Part shown: piece after piece, positions 1-7,081 of the stretch
Layout of the letters: every line of letters starts with the position of its first letter
Position numbering within the stretch: the stretch's first letter is position 1
Assembly: GCA_003551455.1 (NCBI GenBank)
Contig: PUMR01000050.1
Coordinates: forward strand, 1-8,786
Reading direction: 5' to 3'
Source of the DNA: Mollicutes bacterium
GTDB taxonomy: Bacteria; Bacillota_I; Bacilli_A; Izemoplasmatales; Izemoplasmataceae
DNA length: 8,786 nucleotides
Made by a program: the position numbers and the translations under genes
Notes under the pieces: generated by a model
The model's input: only the letters and a program-made list of their open reading frames with translations
What the model was told of the DNA's origin: nothing
Databases searched by the model: none

Positions 1-6
1 TGGTAT

Positions 7-79
7 GGGGCTATAGCTCAGCAGGGAGAGCGCTAGCATGGCATGCTAGAGGTCACGGGTTCGAGCCCCGTTAGCTCCA
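7..79 (+). tRNA. tRNA-Ala, anticodon GGC
   Basis: A 73-nt cloverleaf can be drawn by eye. Acceptor GGGGCTA (7-13) pairs with TAGCTCC (72-78) with one G-U pair. The D stem is GCTC/GAGC. The anticodon stem CTAGC/GCTAG encloses loop ATGGCAT with anticodon GGC at 40-42. The T stem ACGGG/CCCGT encloses TTCGAGC. The discriminator base is A79. The 3' CCA is not encoded, since GAG follows. A GGC anticodon reads GCC/GCU alanine codons. Only six bases precede it, so its promoter lies outside the window or it belongs to an upstream transcript. Confidence 0.96.
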
Positions 80-94
80 GAGATTGTCCTTGAC

Positions 95-125
95 ACCGCG
101 GACCGGAAAGGTCCGCGGTTTTTTT
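95..125 (+). terminator. Rho-independent terminator of tRNA-Ala transcript
   Basis: A perfect 10-bp stem, ACCGCGGACC (95-104) with GGTCCGCGGT (110-119), closes a GGAAA loop and runs into seven T residues (119-125). It sits 15 bases after the tRNA and ends that transcript before the next gene. Confidence 0.93.
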
Positions 126-164
126 CGTTGTGCTTCCGCCCTTTCTTCACCGTAAGGCTTCATG

Positions 165-170
165 TATAAT
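165..170 (+). promoter_or_regulatory. -10 element for SagB-type dehydrogenase gene
   Basis: A perfect TATAAT lies 35 bases before the preferred GTG start, just after the tRNA-Ala terminator. No convincing -35 is present at 16-18 bp spacing; the 142-147 region is only T/C-rich. Transcription would begin near 177, which excludes upstream start codons at 130 and 169. Confidence 0.55.
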
Positions 171-190
171 GAAGGCAGAAGAACCCTCCG

Positions 191-196
191 AAGGAG
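191..196 (+). promoter_or_regulatory. Ribosome binding site deciding GTG start at 205
   Basis: AAGGAG followed by an eight-base spacer (TGATTTTC) and GTG. It is the only good Shine-Dalgarno sequence near any in-frame start of this gene. Confidence 0.8.
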
Positions 197-204
197 TGAT
201 TTTC

Positions 205-930
205 GTGAAAGACATCGGCAAATGCTTCATGGAAGGAACCCGTTTCGAGAACCTCGAACCATCCGACCAGATGGAAGGTAAAGATGCCCCCGCGCTCAGT
301 TGGCTCCACGAGGGCGAGACCATCGCCCTTCCCGACCCAAAAGAACTATCCGTCGGCGACATCAAGCTTTGTGACGCGATCAAAGAGCGGGAGAGCGTGC
401 GCGCCTACAAGGACGATTCCCTGTCTTTCGCCGAATTGTCCCACACACTCTGGGCCACACAGGGGGTGCGCAAGAAAGGGAAACATGTGGCACTCCGGAT
501 GGTCCCCTCGGCGGGCGCCCGCCACGCTTTCGAGACCGTCCTTTACGTCCGCAATGTGGAAGGACTCGAAAAGGGACTCTACCGCTATCTTCCCTTTGAA
601 CACGCTCTGGCTCCCTGGGACACACCGGATGATGTCGAAAATCTCCTGGTCGATGCCTCTCTCGGGCAAAAAATGCCCGGCCGGGCGGCTGTCACCCTCA
701 TCTGGGTCGCGGATGTCTACAGGATGTATTGGCGCTATGGCGAACGCGGTTACCGCTATCTCCATCTCGATGCCGGCCATGTGTGCCAAAACCTCTATCT
801 CGTCGCCGAACAACTCGATTGCGGGACCGTCGCCATGGCCGCCTTCGATGATGCGAAGATGAATCGGCTTCTCGGTCTTGACGGCGAGGACCGTTTCGTC
901 ATCTATCTCGCCCCGCTCGGCAAGATTTGA
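205..930 (+). CDS. SagB-type dehydrogenase domain protein (nitroreductase fold, FMN)
   Basis: Start: GTG at 205 is preferred because AAGGAG (191-196) lies eight bases upstream and a TATAAT lies at 165-170. An in-frame extension to 130 exists but would begin upstream of the likely transcription start. The product has 241 residues. Visible family features are RESVRAY near residues 63-69, [10 protein letters not shown] near 101-110, GLYRY near 124-128, a [16 protein letters not shown] stretch near 182-197, and a C-terminal [10 protein letters not shown]. This pattern is that of the SagB/thiazole-oxidase branch of nitroreductases. These bind FMN, and SagB itself oxidises azolines to azoles in modified peptides. 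Family members outside such clusters are usually of unknown substrate. No YcaO cyclodehydratase or precursor peptide is visible here, so a stand-alone cytoplasmic oxidoreductase is the safest call. The gene is monocistronic between two tRNA genes. The family call is firm; the reaction is not known. Confidence 0.88.
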   Translation: MKDIGKCFMEGTRFENLEPSDQMEGKDAPALSWLHEGETIALPDPKELSVGDIKLCDAIKERESVRAYKDDSLSFAELSHTLWATQGVRKKGKHVALRMVPSAGARHAFETVLYVRNVEGLEKGLYRYLPFEHALAPWDTPDDVENLLVDASLGQKMPGRAAVTLIWVADVYRMYWRYGERGYRYLHLDAGHVCQNLYLVAEQLDCGTVAMAAFDDAKMNRLLGLDGEDRFVIYLAPLGKI

Positions 931-979
931 CCTCGTAGGAGGCGTCCCGGGCCTTCCCGCAAACTTTGATTTCCCCCCT

Positions 980-1006
980 TTGCATATCGAAGAAATCTGT
1001 TATAAT
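980..1006 (+). promoter_or_regulatory. Promoter of tRNA-Pro (extended -10)
   Basis: TATAAT (1001-1006) is preceded by TGT (998-1000), a perfect extended -10. A -35-like TTGCAT (980-985) lies 15 bp upstream, somewhat close. The tRNA begins 11 bases after the -10, matching transcription from just before the mature 5' end. Confidence 0.8.
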
Positions 1007-1016
1007 AGGATAGGCT

Positions 1017-1093
1017 CGGGACGTGGCGCAGTTTGGTAGCGCACTTGCATGGGGTGCAAGGGGTCGCAGGTTCGAATCCTGTCGTCCCGACCA
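1017..1093 (+). tRNA. tRNA-Pro, anticodon GGG, with encoded CCA
   Basis: Acceptor CGGGACG (1017-1023) pairs with CGTCCCG (1083-1089). The D stem is GCGC/GCGC. The anticodon stem CTTGC/GCAAG holds loop ATGGGGT with anticodon GGG at 1051-1053. The T stem GCAGG/CCTGT holds TTCGAAT. Discriminator A1090 is followed by an encoded CCA (1091-1093), unlike the tRNA-Ala in this window. A GGG anticodon reads CCC/CCU; keeping this isoacceptor suits a genome that is not extremely AT-rich. Confidence 0.96.
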
Positions 1094-1100
1094 CAAGCCG

Positions 1101-1131
1101 AAAAAACCGCCGGATCTCCGGCGGTTTTTTT
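1101..1131. terminator. Bidirectional Rho-independent terminator between convergent transcripts
   Basis: The arms CCGCCGGA (1107-1114) and TCCGGCGG (1117-1124) form a GC-rich hairpin with a tight ATCT-type loop. AAAAAA lies on the left (1101-1106) and seven T residues on the right (1125-1131). It therefore has a U-tract in both directions. It terminates tRNA-Pro rightward and the S41 protease gene (stop at 1150) leftward. Confidence 0.92.
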
Positions 1132-1149
1132 ATATGGTGTATGGACGGC

Positions 1150-3234
1150 TCATTCGTCGAGGAAGTATTCGAGGGCTTTTTGGAACTGGGTGTCATTCGC
1201 GCGGTCGGTGCGATAGGCCAGATAGGCCTCATTCATGCTTTTCGCGGTTGTGCTGTCAATCTCGCCCGTCACGGGAAGCCCCTTTTCGTCCTGATATGTT
1301 TCCACGGCTTCCACGGTGCATTCACCGTAGTAACCGTCCGTCCGCACATCATGACCCAAGGCCTTGAGAATCCGCTGGGCGTTTTCGTTGTGGATGCCGA
1401 CCGTGTCGAAAACAAGGGCTTCGCCGTCGGGCAAGAAGATGCTGTGCGCTCGGAGCAAGGGGTTTTGTTCCATATGTATGGTGGGAGCGATATGATCGTA
1501 ATCGCCTTCCCCTTCGTGGATCCAGTTTGCTTCCGGCGTGAGCCAGCGGGCATAGGTCAGATTCAGCGTGCTGCCCGTGGAAAGCGTCACGCCGCCTTGG
1601 ATGGTGCCTTTGCCGAAAGTGGGGGTCCCCAGGGCGTCATAGCCGCCCTTTTCCATGAGCGCGCCGGCGAGAACCTCGGAGGCGCTCGCACTTCCGCCGT
1701 TGATGAGGGTCAGGATGTCATAAGGTTTCGTTTCGGTGCCACTCGCCCATTGTGCGGGATATTCGTAGATTTCGGCATAGAAGAGCGGAAGGTCACCTGC
1801 CGGCAAGAACATGTCGGCGATCCGCCGGACGGCATGGAGATAGCCTCCGGAGTTGTTGCGGACGTCGATGATGAGGCCGTCGATGCCGATTTCGTCTTCA
1901 AAATGGTCCAAAGCCCCCTCGACGATACCGGGCGTGGCGCTGCCGAAACTGTTGATTTTGAGATAGCCGACAGTCTTGTCATCGAGATGCACGACTTCGT
2001 ATTCCGCGCTCGGGTTCGGAATCCTTGTGCGCACCATGGTGAAGAAGAGCGTTTCGGGGACGGCGGTCCTTGAGACTCCCACCTCGACACTCGTGCCTTC
2101 TTCACCGAGCAATTTGAGGAGGGTGTCGGTGAAGGAGAAGGGGCGGACATCTTCGCCGTCCACATGGGTGACGACATCCCCCGGGAGGAGTCCCGCTTCC
2201 TCGGCGGGAGAATCGCTCCAGACCTTGCGGACGACCACGTTGTCGTCGACGTTTTCCACGGCGACGCCGATGCCGACGAAGTCCTCGCCGAGACCTTCGC
2301 TGAAACGTTCGGCCTCTTCGGGCGTCATGTAAGTGGTGTAAGGATCATCGAGTGCCCGGATCATGCCCCGGAGCGCACCTTCGTAGAGGGTTTCCTCGCC
2401 GACACCTTTGTAATGCCAGTTGAGAAGCAAGTTCATGACTTCCTTCAGCAACTCTTCATCGTATACCGTCGTTTTCAGTTCAATCCAATGGAAATGGAGC
2501 GTCATGTCGGAGGTCACGGGTTCGCCCTCGCGGTAGGGCTTGTTGAGACCTTCGTCCTTGTAGATGCCTTCGAGGACATGTCCCTCCTTCTCGAGAGCGG
2601 GAATTTCCAAAATGTCGCCGTGGGTCACCTCTATGGGGTCCGGTTCCGGTTCCATACCGGTGATGAAATCCACGGTGTAGGATATCGCCTCGAACAAGGG
2701 CTTCACGACAAGATTCTTGGTGATGTCCTCCAAATCGACGTCCCAACCCAGGAAATCGTGTCCCGTCTTGGTAGGAGGTTCGATTTCATAGGCGTCCTCG
2801 CCATGGGGGACGAGTTGCTTGTAGTGGAGAGCGCCAACGGCATCCTTGAAATTCACAGTCCGGTAGGTGAAACGGACGTCGATTTCGATCGAGCTGCCGT
2901 CGGTGTGGGTGACGACGAGACGGTCGTCCTCTACGGCGATGCTTTCCACCGGACGTGCATCCGCGTATGATTGCAGCGTGACGGACGTCTTGTCGGTGAA
3001 ACGGATGATGAGCCGGTCGTCATCATCGAGTTCCAATCCTGTGATTCCCCGCGTGCCGTCCGCATCGGGAATCGTGATCTCCTCCTGGGTGCCGTCGGAG
3101 TAGACGACGACGAACATGCCGTCATCGGGGACGATGTCTTCGACATGGACCCGTTCTTCGGTTCCGCAGGATGAGAGGGCCAAAGCCGACAGTACAAGGG
3201 ACAGAAAGGAAAACATTCGAAAAATTGTCCGCAT
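1150..3234 (-). CDS. Lipoprotein S41 C-terminal processing peptidase (CtpA/B type) with Listeria-Bacteroides repeats, PDZ and peptidoglycan-binding domain
   Basis: ATG at 3234 is preferred because GGAGG ends eight bases before it. The longer reading from 3249 would place that ribosome site inside the coding region. The product has 694 residues. In order it has a signal peptide with lipobox LSSC (lipidated Cys23), beta-rich DGT-type repeats (about 35-120), one or two Listeria-Bacteroides repeats (about 125-250), the S41 N-terminal helical bundle with ALDDPYTTYMTP (about 294-305), and PDZ (about 320-390). The S41 core then shows IDVRNNSGG (about 456-464), the nucleophile Ser517 in SASASE and Lys542 in TFGKGT, 25 residues apart as in E. 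coli Tsp. A peptidoglycan-binding-1 domain follows at about 615-675. It should cleave extracytoplasmic proteins at C-terminal tails while anchored in the membrane and touching the wall. The usual GIxPD motif after the core is degenerate (HIAPT). It lies 89 bases downstream of another S41 lipoprotein gene. No clear promoter of its own is visible. Confidence 0.93.
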   Translation of the reverse strand: MRTIFRMFSFLSLVLSALALSSCGTEERVHVEDIVPDDGMFVVVYSDGTQEEITIPDADGTRGITGLELDDDDRLIIRFTDKTSVTLQSYADARPVESIAVEDDRLVVTHTDGSSIEIDVRFTYRTVNFKDAVGALHYKQLVPHGEDAYEIEPPTKTGHDFLGWDVDLEDITKNLVVKPLFEAISYTVDFITGMEPEPDPIEVTHGDILEIPALEKEGHVLEGIYKDEGLNKPYREGEPVTSDMTLHFHWIELKTTVYDEELLKEVMNLLLNWHYKGVGEETLYEGALRGMIRALDDPYTTYMTPEEAERFSEGLGEDFVGIGVAVENVDDNVVVRKVWSDSPAEEAGLLPGDVVTHVDGEDVRPFSFTDTLLKLLGEEGTSVEVGVSRTAVPETLFFTMVRTRIPNPSAEYEVVHLDDKTVGYLKINSFGSATPGIVEGALDHFEDEIGIDGLIIDVRNNSGGYLHAVRRIADMFLPAGDLPLFYAEIYEYPAQWASGTETKPYDILTLINGGSASASEVLAGALMEKGGYDALGTPTFGKGTIQGGVTLSTGSTLNLTYARWLTPEANWIHEGEGDYDHIAPTIHMEQNPLLRAHSIFLPDGEALVFDTVGIHNENAQRILKALGHDVRTDGYYGECTVEAVETYQDEKGLPVTGEIDSTTAKSMNEAYLAYRTDRANDTQFQKALEYFLDE

Positions 3235-3286
3235 GGTCATTTCCTCCATGAACCGTTATCATGTTCTTTTCTGGATGTGATGAAGA

Positions 3287-3316
3287 AAGCGGGCATCGTC
3301 AAAACGACGCCCGCTT
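3287..3316 (-). terminator. Intergenic hairpin, probable (leaky) terminator between the two protease genes
   Basis: The arms AAGCGGGC (3287-3294) and GCCCGCTT (3309-3316) are extended, after one A-C mismatch, by TCGT/ACGA around a CAAA loop. In the leftward direction the stem runs into TTTCTTC, an interrupted U-tract. It starts eight bases after the stop of the upstream gene. The weak U-tract suggests partial termination, so the downstream gene may be expressed at a lower level by readthrough. Confidence 0.7.
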
Positions 3317-3323
3317 GTTTCGC

Positions 3324-6300
3324 TCAGTCCTTCAGGCTTTTCAAGGCCTCCAGGATGGCGTCTTCCTCCAAGAGGTCGAAGAAGTCGAGTGCGGCATCGA
3401 CCGTGATACCGTATTCGATACTCTCGAAGTCCTCGTTCGTGGCGACGTTGGGAGAGCTCATGACGATGATGGCGCCGCTCGGCAGAATGTTCGTGGTGAT
3501 GGAGGCCGCACCTCCGGCCGAATCCTGACCGATGATGGAAGCGATGCCCATCTCCTGGGCGATTTGCACCATCATGTTGCCGGCGCTGTAGGTGATCGGT
3601 GAGGAAAGGATGTGCCATTCGTAGTCCTCTCGCGCTTCCACGTCGGATCCGTACCACCAGGTGCTCATCGAGCCGTCGCCTGCGTTCAAACGATGCATGG
3701 GGATGGGGTCATCCGTCATGTAGCCGAGAATCTGGATCATCGTGCCGACGATGCCGCCGGTATTGTAGGTCAAATCGACGATGATCTCTTCCACGGTGCC
3801 CTTTTCGTCGATCGCTTGCATGACCGTTCCGAATTTCTCGGGGATGGTGTCGTCGAAAGCGCTGACGGGGATGCGGGCCACACGTCCGTCGTCGTAATAG
3901 ACGACACTGTCGGCATCAAGGACCGAAGAATCCTCCCCTTGCCTCTCATCGGCCAGATAGTCGTCTTGGATGTCCCAAAGGCGGAAATAGAATGTGCGGC
4001 TACGTCTGCCCAACTGCCCGATGTCGAGGGGATAAGGGTCGAAGTCGGGACTGTAATGACCCGGCATGCCGAAGGATGTGTGCAAGTCGTCAAGGTCGAG
4101 CGTGAGCTCCAGGAGGGCATAATAGTGGTCGTCGTCTTGCGTCTTGATTTTTTCCGGGTTGAAGACATCATAGTAGGTTTCCACATTTTGATCTTCTTGC
4201 AAACCGTAGAAATGGTCGAAAGAGAACACGAGGAAATTGTAGGTGGAAAAGAGCATGTTTTCCGTCATGTTCCTTCCCGCGAAAGAACTGTCGAGAAGGG
4301 TTTCCTGAACATCGGGGTCGTTACGTTGATAGGTGTCGAATCCGTATACGGCATCACCGTTGTAGTACACATCATACATCGACCCGGAGAAGAAGAGGTT
4401 GGCAAGGTGCAAAGGCATCAGGTAACGGCCACCTTGCCGCAACACGTTCAGGCGGTAGTGTTCGAAATCGAAAACCACGGGATCGAGGAGCTGTTGTTCG
4501 TAGTCGAGGACTCTGAGGTCCTGACCGAAATCGGTCTGGGTGGCTTGTTGGAACGAGGTGAAGAAACCATACTCGTTCGTCACGGCGTAGTTTTCGGCGA
4601 AATTGATGATGAACGTGTAGGCGGTGTCTTCGTAGAGTTCGCTGTCATAGACGACACGGTTGTCGATGATGAGGAGATCACCGTCTACTTCGATGTCGAG
4701 GACCTCGAAGATGATGGCCCCGTCCTTCTCGCCGCCGTCAAGGAGTTCCAGGAACTCCTTGACATCGACATAGGGCAGACCGCGGGTCTCGAAGGTGTAG
4801 ACCGTGAGCTCGGAGTCTTCCAACAGGTACTCATCGGCCAGATTGATGAAATCCAAAGACTGTGGGGAAGGGAAGCCCGGTCGGGAAAGAGCTTCGACAG
4901 TCACGGGGAGGAGGAAGTCTTTTTCGACATCGTCATAACGCATTGAGGCCTCCATGTTGACTTCGAGATCGCCGGTGCGGTGGAGTGGGGGATTGATGAG
5001 GCCTTTGTCGGAGATTGTCGAGGTGTCGGTGGATTGCCAGCTGATAGTGACATCGTTCCAAGTACTGGGGAGGGTAAGGTCGGCCGACAAGGGCGCATCA
5101 ACCCAATCGATGTCTTCGATGGCGTCCAAGAAGGCCGCCACGGCCTGTTCTTCGGCTTCGGTGTAAGCAAGGATGTGGACGTCGAAATCCTTCTCAACAG
5201 TGAAACCGCCGCTTTCCAACGTGACGGTGAGGGTCGCGTCCGTGTCACCTTCATCCTGCTCGGGGCGCCAAAGCCGGTTGTCTTCGGCCAGAAGATGATT
5301 GGGGGTTACGCTCCATGAAGCATCGAAACCGCCCACCGTCTTCGGGAGGTAGAAGGAGCTTTCGACGGTTTCATCGATTTCTAGCGAATCGAGCGCATCG
5401 TTCAGTTTCGCAAGAATCTCGGGTTCGGATTCGGACAGCAGGGTGAGGGGGAAATCCTTGGATTCTTCCATACCTTCTTTTTTCAATATAAGCGTCAATG
5501 TGACTTCCTGGTCGCCTTCCGCGGCCGTTGGGCGTTCGAGTTTGCCGAAACGGTCGAGGTGGGTCTCATCACTCACCGCCCAATCCGCGGCGAATGTTTC
5601 GACAAGTCGAGGAAGATCGATAGAAGAGGAAATTTCTTCTTCGATTTCCAAAGTGGCGAGGGCATCCTGTAGATTTTCGCGGATTTCTTCTTCGGTATAA
5701 GCGATGAGCATGACGGTGAACTCCCGCTCCGCCTCGTATCCATAGGCGGAAACGGTCGCAGTCAACGTGACGGTCTGGTCCCCTTCCTCGAGTCCGGGGC
5801 GTTGCAGATTGCCTTCGTCATCCAGGCGCTCGTCTTCGTCAATCGACCAATCAATCACATATCCTCCTGCCGTGAGCGGGAGTTCGATAGACTCGTCCGT
5901 CTCGTCCGGAAGGGTGAGTTTATCCATCCATTCGTCAATCTCGTCGGCGATGAAATCCGCCGAACGAGAAAGGAGTTTGATGGAGAATTGTTCGGATCGG
6001 GAGAGGTAGCCTTCCACAAGTTCGACTGTGAGGGTGAGGTCGACATCATCCTCTTCAGGTCCCGGAGGAACGACATGGTTGTCCCCGGTCAGAAAAGTTT
6101 GCTCATCCGCCGACCAAAAGGCTTGAAAGTCACCGACAGTCTCGGGAAGGGAGAAACTGCTCTGGGTTTCACTCTCGAGATCCAGATTGTCAATGGCGGC
6201 ATCCATGGTATCCAGGACTTCCTCCTCGCTGAAGGCGAGAACGGTGAGCTCATATATGAACGTGTCACTGACGGACCCTTTGTTCAGGGTCAGATAGAGG

Positions 6301-6848
6301 GTCACGTCTTGGTCTCCTTCAATGTAACGGGGCCGAACGACATTGCCCGTCTCGTCCAAATGCGTGTCGTCATCCACCACCCAAGTCGTTTCGAATCCGG
6401 CGAGCGTTTCCGGGAGTGTGATGTCTTCGTCTATTTCCGCTGCCGGATCGAATTCGAGAGCCGCCTTCCGCAAGACTTCAAGGTTTTCGTCCTCAGTCCA
6501 TGCGAGAATCGTCAGCGAAAAGTCTCGCGATTCCTCGATATCGTCTTCACTGAGTGTCGCCGTCAAAACGACGTCGACATCGCCCGTGTCGTAATCCGGC
6601 CGGGTCACTTCACCGGTCGGATCGATATATGTGTCATCGTCGACGGACCAAGTGATTGCATAACCGGATATTTCATCGGGAAGAGCAAGAGATTCGTCTG
6701 TCTCAGAGATGATGGTGATTTCCGCGAGGGCATCTTGCAAATCCTCGCGAATGTCCTCTTCACGATCGCAACCTTGAAGCGCGAATGCAAATGCCACAAG
6801 CAGTAACAAAGTGATCCGCTCGATGAAGCTGATAAGCTTGATTTTCAT
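3324..6848 (-). CDS. Large lipoprotein with seven atypical Ig-like repeats and C-terminal S41 peptidase domain
   Basis: The product has 1174 residues. ATG at 6848 follows an AGGAAGGTGG ribosome site. A signal peptide ends in lipobox LQGC (lipidated Cys27). Residues 31-652 are seven tandem units of about 88 residues, each with LP near the start, a W of the ITWSVDDD kind, GxVxRP, and VTLTATL, then a closing helix start. This matches atypical bacterial Ig-like (aBig) domains. Residues 660-900 form a linker of the type seen before S41 domains in Bacillota surface proteins (RGLPYVDVKEFLELL, then DVYYNGDAVYGFD). The S41 part has His923 in LDDLHTSF, DLTYNTGG near 1025-1032, and Ser1088 in ITYSAGN followed by IIGQDSAGG. 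There is no FGKGT lysine, so it belongs with the Ser/His-type S41 branch (tricorn/IRBP-like), or has altered chemistry. Very acidic. Likely a surface-anchored protease held out on a stalk. Substrate unknown. Confidence 0.88.
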   Translation of the reverse strand: MKIKLISFIERITLLLLVAFAFALQGCDREEDIREDLQDALAEITIISETDESLALPDEISGYAITWSVDDDTYIDPTGEVTRPDYDTGDVDVVLTATLSEDDIEESRDFSLTILAWTEDENLEVLRKAALEFDPAAEIDEDITLPETLAGFETTWVVDDDTHLDETGNVVRPRYIEGDQDVTLYLTLNKGSVSDTFIYELTVLAFSEEEVLDTMDAAIDNLDLESETQSSFSLPETVGDFQAFWSADEQTFLTGDNHVVPPGPEEDDVDLTLTVELVEGYLSRSEQFSIKLLSRSADFIADEIDEWMDKLTLPDETDESIELPLTAGGYVIDWSIDEDERLDDEGNLQRPGLEEGDQTVTLTATVSAYGYEAEREFTVMLIAYTEEEIRENLQDALATLEIEEEISSSIDLPRLVETFAADWAVSDETHLDRFGKLERPTAAEGDQEVTLTLILKKEGMEESKDFPLTLLSESEPEILAKLNDALDSLEIDETVESSFYLPKTVGGFDASWSVTPNHLLAEDNRLWRPEQDEGDTDATLTVTLESGGFTVEKDFDVHILAYTEAEEQAVAAFLDAIEDIDWVDAPLSADLTLPSTWNDVTISWQSTDTSTISDKGLINPPLHRTGDLEVNMEASMRYDDVEKDFLLPVTVEALSRPGFPSPQSLDFINLADEYLLEDSELTVYTFETRGLPYVDVKEFLELLDGGEKDGAIIFEVLDIEVDGDLLIIDNRVVYDSELYEDTAYTFIINFAENYAVTNEYGFFTSFQQATQTDFGQDLRVLDYEQQLLDPVVFDFEHYRLNVLRQGGRYLMPLHLANLFFSGSMYDVYYNGDAVYGFDTYQRNDPDVQETLLDSSFAGRNMTENMLFSTYNFLVFSFDHFYGLQEDQNVETYYDVFNPEKIKTQDDDHYYALLELTLDLDDLHTSFGMPGHYSPDFDPYPLDIGQLGRRSRTFYFRLWDIQDDYLADERQGEDSSVLDADSVVYYDDGRVARIPVSAFDDTIPEKFGTVMQAIDEKGTVEEIIVDLTYNTGGIVGTMIQILGYMTDDPIPMHRLNAGDGSMSTWWYGSDVEAREDYEWHILSSPITYSAGNMMVQIAQEMGIASIIGQDSAGGAASITTNILPSGAIIVMSSPNVATNEDFESIEYGITVDAALDFFDLLEEDAILEALKSLKD
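4893..6758 (-). repeat. Region coding for seven tandem Ig-like repeats (about 264 bp each)
   Basis: Protein residues 31-652 divide into units starting near residues 31, 118, 207, 295, 385, 472 and 562. Each unit has helix (DALxxL), an LPxxxxxF/Y segment, W, (D/E)G, RP and a TLTxTL strand, closing with AYTEEE-like residues. The first six are clearly alike; the seventh (TISWQSTDTSTISDKG) is closest to the general family form. The units have diverged at DNA level, so I see no long identical stretches that would promote recombination. Confidence 0.85.
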
Positions 6849-6888
6849 GCTCGATATCCACCTTCCTGTTCACTCTTGGGATAGCATC

Positions 6889-6917
6889 ATGTTATCACGG
6901 TTCATGTAGCCTATCAA
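6889..6917 (-). promoter_or_regulatory. Promoter of the large S41 lipoprotein gene
   Basis: On the minus strand, TTGATA (6912-6917) is a -35 with one mismatch. It is followed after 17 bp by TAACAT (6889-6894), which is preceded by TGA and so resembles an extended -10. This gives a leader of about 30-35 bases before the ATG at 6848. It is the only good promoter found for the protease pair. Confidence 0.6.
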
Positions 6918-7081
6918 GAGGGCATTTATATGGGATACTCGCATGTGCAGGTTGTGCTTTCCATAAATTGCATGGGAGGCGAACGGATCGAGAAACCGCC
7001 AATACCATCAAACTGTATGGGTTTTGTGTATTTGCAATCATTCTAATTTACCATTTCTTGGCAATCGTTGTCTGTATATAT

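Noticed and set aside
130..204. N-terminal extension of the SagB-type protein from position 130
   Set aside because: It begins before the -10 element and has no ribosome site. The GTG at 205 has a near-ideal one.
931..979. Possible terminator after the SagB-type gene (GC-rich GGAGGC/GCCTTCC region)
   Set aside because: Pairing is interrupted and no T-run follows, so it does not meet a terminator pattern.
1..1131. tRNA-associated integration site (att) around the SagB-type gene
   Set aside because: I see no direct repeat of a tRNA 3' end, no integrase and no phage gene in the interval.
1033..2073. A 346-codon plus-strand open frame starting inside tRNA-Pro
   Set aside because: Its start lies in a tRNA and it crosses a strong terminator. 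It is antisense to the CtpA/B-type protease, and no domain is recognisable.
2164..2970. A 268-codon plus-strand open frame
   Set aside because: It is the shadow of the protease PDZ and repeat coding region on the opposite strand.
3612..4946. A 444-codon open frame on the plus strand opposite the large S41 gene
   Set aside because: It is antisense to a clearly coding frame with recognisable S41 and Ig-like motifs. It has no ribosome site, and its V/E/D-rich product is what the reverse of an acidic GC-rich gene gives.
4893..6758. Possible CRISPR-like periodicity
   Set aside because: The period of about 264 bp lies in a coding frame as diverged protein repeats, with no short identical repeats or spacers.
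5802..6806. A 334-codon plus-strand open frame opposite the Ig-like repeats
   Set aside because: It is antisense to the repeat region. Its periodic composition only mirrors the repeats on the other strand.
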